The position numbers and the translations under genes are program-made. The notes beneath the pieces were generated by a model that ran no database searches, had not been told where the DNA came from, and worked only from the letters and a program-made list of their open reading frames with translations. Below, in pieces: positions 5,974 through 11,291 of a DNA stretch of 11,291 nucleotides. The DNA comes from Proteobacteria bacterium UBA3588 (GTDB lineage: Bacteria; Pseudomonadota; Gammaproteobacteria; Thiohalomonadales; Thiohalomonadaceae), in NCBI GenBank assembly GCA_002376325.1, contig DFMR01000024.1, positions 9,850-21,140 on the forward strand, in the 5' to 3' direction. The stretch's first letter is position 1; each line of letters opens with the position of its first letter.

Positions 5974-6246
5974 ATGACGGCAAAATCACCTTGCGCCCAT
6001 ATCGACGTCATCACTGCGGTCAAACAGCCGAAACGCCATGAGTGCGAGGAGTGCATCAAGACCGGCGACCGCTGGGTTCATCTGCGTACCTGTCAAATCT
6101 GCGGCGCCACACTGTGCTGCGACAGTTCACCCAATCGGCATGCCACCCGGCATGCGCAAACGAGCGGGCATCCCGTCATCGCTTCGGCCGAACCGGGAGA
6201 GCACTGGCTCTACTGCTATCCGGACGATACCTACGCGGAATACTGA
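5974..6246 (+). CDS. Stand-alone UBP-type zinc finger protein
   Basis: This 90-residue protein consists almost entirely of one ZnF-UBP domain, the fold that in eukaryotic deubiquitinases and HDAC6 binds the free C-terminal tail of ubiquitin. Visible zinc-ligand candidates are C7, H9, C24, C27, C40, C43, C48, H56, H60 and H66, in the family order C-H…CxxC…CxxC…C…H…H…H. Residues matching the ubiquitin-tail pocket are also kept: W34 and R38 in WVHLRTC, and W78, Y80 and Y82 in WLYCYPDD. No signal peptide or second domain is seen, so a cytoplasmic protein is inferred. Small bacterial members of this family are common but without an established role, and no ubiquitin-like gene is visible here. It lies 222 nt after the transporter terminator and 185 nt before the PLP enzyme, so it is probably transcribed alone or with the latter. 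Confidence 0.88.
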   Translation: MTAKSPCAHIDVITAVKQPKRHECEECIKTGDRWVHLRTCQICGATLCCDSSPNRHATRHAQTSGHPVIASAEPGEHWLYCYPDDTYAEY

Positions 6247-6431
6247 TTTGGCGCGAACAGCGGCGTTCGGTACGTGGCGGCAGCCGGGCGGCGCGGGTAC
6301 ACTGGCCATCACCGGCCCGCCACAGCGGCGGTGCTCGGATGTGGTCGTCTCCTGTCGTCCGCCGCTTTTGGCGCTGATCGCACGGCAGGAGTCATCAACC
6401 CCGTTCCCTCAATCCAGTCACGGCCGACGAT

Positions 6432-7577
6432 ATGCCTCACAACGACTTCAGCGACCAATTCCCGCTCGATCCCGGACTGATCTACCTCAATCATGCGGCC
6501 GTGGCGCCCTGGCCGCGCCGCACGGCCGAGGCGGTGCAGCGTTTCGCCGCCGAGAACGTGCATCAAGGTGCCTTCCACTATCCGCGCTGGATGGAGACGG
6601 AGGCACAGCTGCGCGAACAGTTGCGGGTGCTGCTCAACGCCCCGTCCTGCGACGACATCGCGTTGCTGAAAAGCACCTCGGAGGCGTTGTCGGTGGTGGC
6701 CTACGGTCTGCCGTGGCAATCCGGCGACAACGTGGTCATCAGCGATCAGGAGTTCCCTTCCAACCGCATCGTCTGGGAGTCGCTGCGGGATATCGAGGTC
6801 GAGACTCGCCGCGTCGACCTCACCGCAGCCGCTTCGCCGGAACAGGCACTGGCTGCCGCCATGGATGAACGCACCCGCCTGCTGGCCATCAGCTCGGTGC
6901 AATACGCCGGCGGGTTGCGCCTGGATCTGGAACAGTTGGGTGCGCTGTGCCGCGCACACGGTGTGCTGTTCTGCATCGATGCCATCCAAAGCCTGGGCGC
7001 GCTGCCGCTGGACGTCCAGCGCTGCGGCGCCGATGTCGTCGCGGCCGACGGCCACAAGTGGCTGCTGGGCCCGGAAGGCTGCGCGGTGTTCTACGTCAAA
7101 GCGCAACTGCGCGAGCAACTGCAGCTGACGCAATACGGTTGGCACATGGTGGAACATCCTATGGATTTCGGCCGTCCCGATTGGCAGGTGGCCGCCAGCG
7201 CCCGCCGCTTCGAATGCGGCAGCCCCAACATGCTGGGAATTCATGCACTGAGCGCGAGCCTGTCGCTGCTGGCCGAGGTGGGCATCGAGGAAGTGGCGGC
7301 CCGCGTGCTGGCCAACAGTGCCTATCTGATGGAGACCCTGGGCGCTCTGTCGGGCGTCGAGATCCTCACACCGCAACAGGCAGGACGCTATGCCGGCATC
7401 GTCACCTTCCGCCACAGTGCCGTCGATCCCGCGGAGCTGCACCGCCGCTTGTGGGCACGCAACGTAATCTGTGCCCAACGCGGCGGCGGGGTGCGTTTCT
7501 CACCGCACTTCTACACCCGGCGCGAACAACTGGAGGCGGCGGTTGCCGCGGTACAGACGGCCATAACGACCGGCTGA
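6432..7577 (+). CDS. Class V PLP-dependent enzyme, EgtE-like C-S lyase candidate
   Basis: This 381-residue fold-type I PLP enzyme belongs to the class V aminotransferase/cysteine desulfurase group. The PLP lysine is K209 in ADGHKWLLGPEG. D183 with Q186 (CIDAIQ) suits the pyridine-ring contact, KSTSEALS (80-87) the phosphate loop, and R355 in GGGVRFSPHF the substrate carboxylate. The start YLNHAAVAPWP (18-28) is typical of the group. It faces egtB-egtD, and mycobacterial EgtE is a class V enzyme of similar size that cleaves the sulfoxide intermediate to ergothioneine. The same role here is an inference from position. Alternatives are another sulfur-amino-acid lyase or desulfurase. The ATG at 6432 fits the family N-terminus, but no good ribosome site precedes it. 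The 185 bp upstream show no clear promoter. Confidence 0.82.
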   Translation: MPHNDFSDQFPLDPGLIYLNHAAVAPWPRRTAEAVQRFAAENVHQGAFHYPRWMETEAQLREQLRVLLNAPSCDDIALLKSTSEALSVVAYGLPWQSGDNVVISDQEFPSNRIVWESLRDIEVETRRVDLTAAASPEQALAAAMDERTRLLAISSVQYAGGLRLDLEQLGALCRAHGVLFCIDAIQSLGALPLDVQRCGADVVAADGHKWLLGPEGCAVFYVKAQLREQLQLTQYGWHMVEHPMDFGRPDWQVAASARRFECGSPNMLGIHALSASLSLLAEVGIEEVAARVLANSAYLMETLGALSGVEILTPQQAGRYAGIVTFRHSAVDPAELHRRLWARNVICAQRGGGVRFSPHFYTRREQLEAAVAAVQTAITTG

Positions 7578-7586
7578 CGCCGTAGT

Positions 7587-7635
7587 GCTGCGCCGCGATA
7601 GGCTCTGCAACGGACAGGTTTCATCGCGGCGCAGC
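7587..7635. terminator. 13-bp inverted repeat between convergent genes
   Basis: GCTGCGCCGCGAT (7587-7599) and ATCGCGGCGCAGC (7623-7635) are perfect complements with a 23-nt loop, filling the gap between the PLP gene stop (7577) and the egtD stop (7647). No T-tract is present on either side. A shared bidirectional 3'-end structure is likely. Confidence 0.55.
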
Positions 7636-7646
7636 CGCTCCTGTGG

Positions 7647-8612
7647 TCACGCCGCCTGGAGACAATGGATGCTGAACAGCGCGTCGTCGTCCTGCCACAC
7701 TTGCACACCGGCCAAGCCTGCTTGCGCCGCCAGGCTCTGAAACTCCTCGACACTGTATTTGTAGGAATTCTCGGTGTGGATGCTTTCGCCGGTCTGGAAT
7801 TCGAAACAGCAACCGTCGATGCGAACCCGCTGCCGCATGGTGGCAATGAGATGCATCTCCACGCGGCCCAGCGCCTCGTTGTAGATGGCGTGATGACGGA
7901 AGGCGGAGACGTCGAAATCGGCGTCGAGTTCGCGATTGATCCGCGTCAGCAGATTCAGATTGAAGCACGCCGTGATGCCTTGGTTGTCGTTGTAGGCTGC
8001 ATACAGGCGCGCCGGATCCTTCTTGAGATCGACACCGATCAGCAACCGCCCGTCGGCACCGAGCAGGCCGGCGACGCGTTGCAGCAACTCGCGCGCCTGG
8101 TTCGGTTCGAAATTGCCGATACTGGAACCGGGAAAGAACACCGTCCGCCGCTCCGCATCGAGACAATCGGGAACCTCAATGGGCTTCGAATAGTCGGTAC
8201 AGATGGCATGGACCTCCAGTGCAGGATGGTCGCGGGCGACAGCCCCGGCCGAAAACCGGAGGAACTCCCGCGAGATGTCGATCGGCGCATAGGCCTGGAG
8301 CCGCAGCGCATCCAGCAGCACGCGAATCTTGATGTTGCTGCCGCTGCCCAGTTCGAACAGCAGACCGTCGTCGCCCAAGATTCCGGCCATGTCTCCGGCA
8401 TGGCGTTGCAACAGGCCGATCTCGGTACGCGTCGGATAGTATTCCGGTAATTGGGTGATGGCATCGAACAACTGCGACCCCTGTTCGTCGTAGAAGAACT
8501 TGGGCGACAGGTGTTTGACTTCCCCGCTCAGACCGGCAATGACTTCCGCGTGGAAATCCTCAGGCGCGGGATGCAGATCATGAAAATAAAAATTGGGCAG
8601 TGCCGCTTCCAT
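7647..8612 (-). CDS. egtD: L-histidine N-alpha-methyltransferase, ergothioneine biosynthesis
   Basis: This enzyme trimethylates the alpha-amino group of histidine with three SAM to give hercynine. The 321-residue product matches the EgtD family end to end: PKFFYDEQGSQLFDAIT near 38-53, LPEYYPTR (55-62), the SAM loop FELGSGSNIK (86-95), FFPGSSIGNF (159-168), DLKKD (195-199), AAYND (205-209) and RINREL (224-229). Residues equivalent to those binding histidine in the M. smegmatis enzyme are present: Y41, N167, Y207, E281 and S283. The ATG at 8612 overlaps the egtB stop as TGATG, with GAGGA 6 nt upstream inside egtB, so translation is coupled. A GTG one codon earlier (8615) is possible. It is the second gene of the egtB-egtD operon. 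Confidence 0.95.
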   Translation of the reverse strand: MEAALPNFYFHDLHPAPEDFHAEVIAGLSGEVKHLSPKFFYDEQGSQLFDAITQLPEYYPTRTEIGLLQRHAGDMAGILGDDGLLFELGSGSNIKIRVLLDALRLQAYAPIDISREFLRFSAGAVARDHPALEVHAICTDYSKPIEVPDCLDAERRTVFFPGSSIGNFEPNQARELLQRVAGLLGADGRLLIGVDLKKDPARLYAAYNDNQGITACFNLNLLTRINRELDADFDVSAFRHHAIYNEALGRVEMHLIATMRQRVRIDGCCFEFQTGESIHTENSYKYSVEEFQSLAAQAGLAGVQVWQDDDALFSIHCLQAA

Positions 8613-9901
8613 CACACATCCTCGGCCAGTCGAAATCCCTGAAACTGCCAGCGCTCATGGGGATAGAAGAAATTGCGATAGCTGGCGCGAATATGGTCGT
8701 CGGCGGTGACGCAGGAGCCGCCGCGCAACACCATCTGGTTGCACATGAACTTGCCGTTGTATTCACCGAGCGCACCGACGGCGGCACGGAAGCCGGGATA
8801 GGGCCCATAGGCGGACGCGGTGTGCTCCCACACGTCGCCATACATCTGCAGCAACCCCTGCCCTGCCACTGCCGCAGCCGGGTGCAGATAGCCGCTGTCG
8901 CGCAGATTGCCCGCAATGGGCAGGGGCCGTGCCGCCACCTCCCATTCCGCTTCGGTGGGCAGCCGCCTGCCCGCCCAGGCGGCATAGGCCTCCGCCTCGT
9001 AGTAGCTCACATGACAGACGGGTTCGGCGAGGTTGAGGCGACGCAGTCCGCCCAAGGTGAACTGCCGCCACTCGCCGTTGCTCGACTCCCAATGGAGCGG
9101 CGCGGACCAGTGCAGGCGCTTCACCGTGGCCCAGCCATCGGACAACCAGAACTCGGGGCGGGAATAGCCGCCGTCGTCGATGAAGGCGAGATACTCGCCG
9201 TTGGTCACCGGCCTTGAGGCGAGCCGGAACGGATTGAGGTAGCTCCGGTGACGCGGCGCTTCATTGTCATAGGCGAAACCGCCGCCTTCATGCCCAATCT
9301 CATGTACCCCGCCGGCATACTCCAGCCACTCAACGCTCACCGCCGTTGCGCGCGGCGACGACGGCAGATCGTTGCGGTAGGCCGGGTGCAATGGATTCGT
9401 AGCGAGATTGAGTTTGATATCGGTCAGCAGCAGCTCCTGGTGTTGCTGTTCGTGATTGAGGCCGAGCTCCAGGCGTTGTTGCACGATCGGCCACAGCGCC
9501 TCGCCGATGCCGTGCAGCAGCGCCAGCATCTGTTCGTCCACATGGGCTCTATAGCGGAGTATCTCCTCCACACCGGGGCGCGACAGGAAACCCCGCTGCG
9601 CGCGCGGGTAGAAGGTGCCCACCTGCTCGTAATAGGAGTTGAACAGATGGCCGAACTGGGGATGGAACTCCCGGTAACCGGGGAGATACGCCTTCAGCAG
9701 GAAGGTCTCGAAGAACCAGCTCACGTGTGCCAGGTGCCATTTGGCAGGGCTGGCTTCGGGCGCGGTCTGGATCACGTGGTCTTCGGGGGTCAGCGGGGCA
9801 CACAGCAGTTCGCTTTGCTTGCGCACCCGCAGATAGTCCTCGGTCCAGGCGCTGCGCTGACGACGTTCCGATAATGCTGAAGCTGAATGGGAAAAGGCCA
9901 T
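8612..9901 (-). CDS. egtB: Iron(II)-dependent ergothioneine sulfoxide synthase EgtB
   Basis: This enzyme uses O2 to join a thiol donor to hercynine as the sulfoxide. The 429-residue protein has the usual order: a DinB-like N-terminal half, then a formylglycine-generating-enzyme-like (sulfatase-modifying) half from about 190. Iron ligands are H59 (WHLAH), H150 and H154 (NHEQQHQE). FGE-type landmarks are YDNEAPRH (211-218), RLPTEAEWEVAAR (313-325), GDVWEHT (355-361) and VLRGGS (391-396). The end reads YRNFFYPHERWQFQGFRLA. It lacks the Asp/Arg pair that binds the gamma-glutamyl group in mycobacterial EgtB and has a Tyr pair Y90-Y91 (NSYYE). Both features suggest the cysteine-using type II, by inference from memory of those enzymes. 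The start is ATG 9901, set by GGAGGT; the frame stays open to 10030, but the extension is not family-like. Confidence 0.94.
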   Translation of the reverse strand: MAFSHSASALSERRQRSAWTEDYLRVRKQSELLCAPLTPEDHVIQTAPEASPAKWHLAHVSWFFETFLLKAYLPGYREFHPQFGHLFNSYYEQVGTFYPRAQRGFLSRPGVEEILRYRAHVDEQMLALLHGIGEALWPIVQQRLELGLNHEQQHQELLLTDIKLNLATNPLHPAYRNDLPSSPRATAVSVEWLEYAGGVHEIGHEGGGFAYDNEAPRHRSYLNPFRLASRPVTNGEYLAFIDDGGYSRPEFWLSDGWATVKRLHWSAPLHWESSNGEWRQFTLGGLRRLNLAEPVCHVSYYEAEAYAAWAGRRLPTEAEWEVAARPLPIAGNLRDSGYLHPAAAVAGQGLLQMYGDVWEHTASAYGPYPGFRAAVGALGEYNGKFMCNQMVLRGGSCVTADDHIRASYRNFFYPHERWQFQGFRLAEDV

Positions 9902-9904
9902 GAC

Positions 9905-9910
9905 ACCTCC
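9905..9910 (-). promoter_or_regulatory. Shine-Dalgarno that sets the egtB start
   Basis: GGAGGT on the minus strand (9910-9905) lies 3 nt before ATG 9901. This favours 9901 over the upstream in-frame codon at 10030. Confidence 0.8.
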
Positions 9911-10047
9911 GTTGTCGGCATGAGTCGCCTGCGGAACACCATCGCATGGCGCACGATCTTGTAGGCGACGGACGGCACCTTCCGAAGAACCAACGCTACG
10001 CACATAGCGACGGAAAGTTACCGGCGACACCGCACTAATTCCTGAGA

Positions 10048-10076
10048 ATCTTAGTCGGTTCGATGCGCCGATTCAA
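10048..10076 (-). promoter_or_regulatory. Sigma70-like promoter candidate for egtB-egtD
   Basis: On the minus strand, TTGAAT (10076-10071) and TAAGAT (10053-10048) are separated by 17 bp, each four of six to consensus. The leader to ATG 9901 would be about 140 nt. The rest of 9911-10187 shows no gene and no clear terminator for the M16 gene upstream. Read-through from that gene into egtB cannot be excluded. Confidence 0.4.
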
Positions 10077-10187
10077 AGGACGCCCGGGCTGTGGCGCCGT
10101 GCGTGCCCCCCGGCCCCAGCCGCTCGCCATGTCCGTCGTGAAAAGCGTATTCGCGGCCCGGCGGCTCCGGACGACACTCCGCCACGT

Positions 10188-11291
10188 CTATTTCGGCGCC
10201 GGCCCCTCGCTGGCCTGCACCAAATCCGCGGGCCGCAGCCATTTGGCGAATGCCGCCTGGACCTGTTTGGCGTTCAGCGCCACATAGTGCCGTGCCGCAA
10301 GGGTGGGCTCATTCAGCGGCAACCCCTTGTCGGCCAGATAGAGCAGCCCTTCGGCAATGCCGTCCACGCTCGCTTCGGAAAGCGGAATCTCCCGCAACAG
10401 CACGGCCTTGGCGCGGCGCAACTCGTCGGCGCTGACCGGCGTCTTCTGCATTTGCACCAGGTCGCGCACGAGGATGGCGCGGGCCTTCGCCACGTTGTCC
10501 GGATCGCAGGCATAGCTGGCCATATAGACCGAACGGTTGCGGCCAAAACTGAATGAGGAACCGACCGTATAGACCAGGCCGTTCACCTCACGCAGGTCGT
10601 GATAGAGCCGCGTGGCGTAGAACCCTCCGCCCAGCACGTGATTGCCCAGGTTCAGAGCGAAACGATCCGGATTGAAACGGGTGAGGTGCATGGTCTCGCC
10701 CAGCACCACCTCGTCCTGCACCCGGCTCGGGTCCGGCACATGGGTCACCGACGGGCCGTTGTCGGGCACTGCCGGGAGTTCGGTCGCGGGCTTGGCACCG
10801 GTCGCACGCCAGCCGCCGAAGTACTTGCCGATCACGGCCTCGGCCCGTTGCGGCGTGACGCGACCGATCACCACGATGGTGGTCAGGTCCGGTCGGAAAA
10901 CCTTATGGTAGTAGGCGGCAACCTGATCCAGCGTGAGCTTCGAGACGGTCGCCGGGGTGGCATGGCGCAGGGTCGGATCGGTAGCAGGGAACAACGCGCG
11001 CTTCACCGACTGCTGCATCATGAAGCCGGGGCTTTGCAGCTCGCCGCTCACCTCCCGTGCGCTCTGCGCACGCACCACCGCGAAGGCGCGCGAAGGCAAT
11101 GCCGGATGCAGTTCGTTGTCGGCCAGCAGCTGCACGCCGCGCACAAAATGCGGCGCCAATACCGCCACGGAAAAGTCGGCTCCCGCCGACTCCGAGGCAC
11201 CGATGTCGTCGAGGGCCTTTTGGAAGGCGACACGGTCCAGCTGCTTCGAACCGTAGTCGAACAGCTGATCGAGGATCTGCGCGACCCCCTC
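10188..11291 (-). CDS. M16 (insulinase-family) protein lacking the zinc motif, 5' end outside window
   Basis: The frame is open to the right edge; 367 residues are visible. The first residues, EGVAQILDQLFDYGSK, align without gaps to the M16 motif G-L-A-H-F-L-E-H-M-x-F-x-G-T-K. The HxxEH zinc/catalytic motif is thus replaced by Q5-I-L-D8-Q9. The remainder is normal for the family: end of the first M16 domain (LLADNELHPALP near 55-66), a first-domain C-terminal strand (LTTIVVIGRV), and a full second M16 domain with LGNHVLGGGFYATRLYHDLREVNGLVYTV. Bacterial M16 proteins often come as tandem pairs of an HxxEH catalytic subunit and an inactive partner that builds the chamber. This gene fits the inactive partner, and the active gene would be expected immediately upstream (beyond 11291). 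A signal peptide, if any, is outside the window. The GTG at 11168 is an internal codon, not the start. Confidence 0.9.
   Translation of the reverse strand, partial: EGVAQILDQLFDYGSKQLDRVAFQKALDDIGASESAGADFSVAVLAPHFVRGVQLLADNELHPALPSRAFAVVRAQSAREVSGELQSPGFMMQQSVKRALFPATDPTLRHATPATVSKLTLDQVAAYYHKVFRPDLTTIVVIGRVTPQRAEAVIGKYFGGWRATGAKPATELPAVPDNGPSVTHVPDPSRVQDEVVLGETMHLTRFNPDRFALNLGNHVLGGGFYATRLYHDLREVNGLVYTVGSSFSFGRNRSVYMASYACDPDNVAKARAILVRDLVQMQKTPVSADELRRAKAVLLREIPLSEASVDGIAEGLLYLADKGLPLNEPTLAARHYVALNAKQVQAAFAKWLRPADLVQASEGPAPK

Noticed and set aside
6309..7478. 389-codon minus-strand frame opposite the PLP enzyme
   Set aside because: It is a mirror frame of a strongly supported gene; the product is Gln/His/Arg-rich with no domain.
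9902..10030. 43-residue N-terminal extension of EgtB from the in-frame codon at 10030
   Set aside because: The extension is Arg-rich without family similarity, while a good GGAGGT site stands just before ATG 9901 and the family's usual length is reached from there.
10051..10242. Small 63-codon minus-strand frame between egtB and the M16 gene
   Set aside because: It overlaps the end of the M16 gene and the egtB promoter region, with no ribosome site or recognisable product.

Overview
The window looks like a chromosomal segment from a GC-rich Gram-negative bacterium, most likely a gammaproteobacterium. The reasons are the GGDEF-EAL protein, the LpxE-like PAP2 phosphatase, the SatP-type transporter, tandem-type M16 proteins, and an intergenic repeat whose spurious translation (…PTFSLREKG…) is a familiar artefact in proteobacterial databases. 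This assignment is inference. No rRNA, tRNA, CRISPR, transposase or phage gene was seen. Nine protein genes account for nearly all the coding capacity; two of them run off the window edges.

Left part (1-4725). The 3' end of a cyclic-di-GMP GGDEF-EAL gene (+) converges on a small gene (-) for a protein with an N-terminal domain of about 75 residues, an Ala/Pro/Gln linker and four exact-length 25-residue tandem repeats. I know no function for that protein. Divergent from it is a membrane PAP2 phosphatase (+) with an extra beta-rich C-terminal region. It converges on a GT22-type (Alg9/PIG-B-like) membrane mannosyltransferase (-). A dispersed hairpin repeat lies between their stop codons. The phosphatase and glycosyltransferase may both act on envelope lipids or lipid-linked sugars, but they are not co-transcribed.

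Middle (4726-6246). A 418-bp intergenic region carries back-to-back promoter candidates, a palindrome at the GT22 promoter, several inverted repeats and a structured leader. It precedes a GPR1/FUN34/YaaH (SatP-type) acetate/succinate transporter with a strong Shine-Dalgarno and a 12-bp stem terminator. Next comes a free-standing 90-residue UBP-type zinc finger with a strong Shine-Dalgarno.

Right part (6432-10076). This is an ergothioneine locus. egtB (sulfoxide synthase) and egtD (histidine trimethyltransferase) form a translationally coupled minus-strand operon with a TGATG junction and a candidate sigma70 promoter upstream. A class V PLP enzyme, a candidate for the final C-S lyase step (EgtE), converges on egtD across a 13-bp inverted repeat. 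EgtB has features I associate with the cysteine-using (type II) enzymes, so the pathway may not need EgtA or EgtC.

Right edge. The last gene (-, open at the edge) is an M16 (insulinase-family) protein whose HxxEH zinc motif is replaced by Q-I-L-D-Q. It is therefore predicted to be the non-catalytic member of a tandem M16 pair, with the active partner expected just beyond the window.
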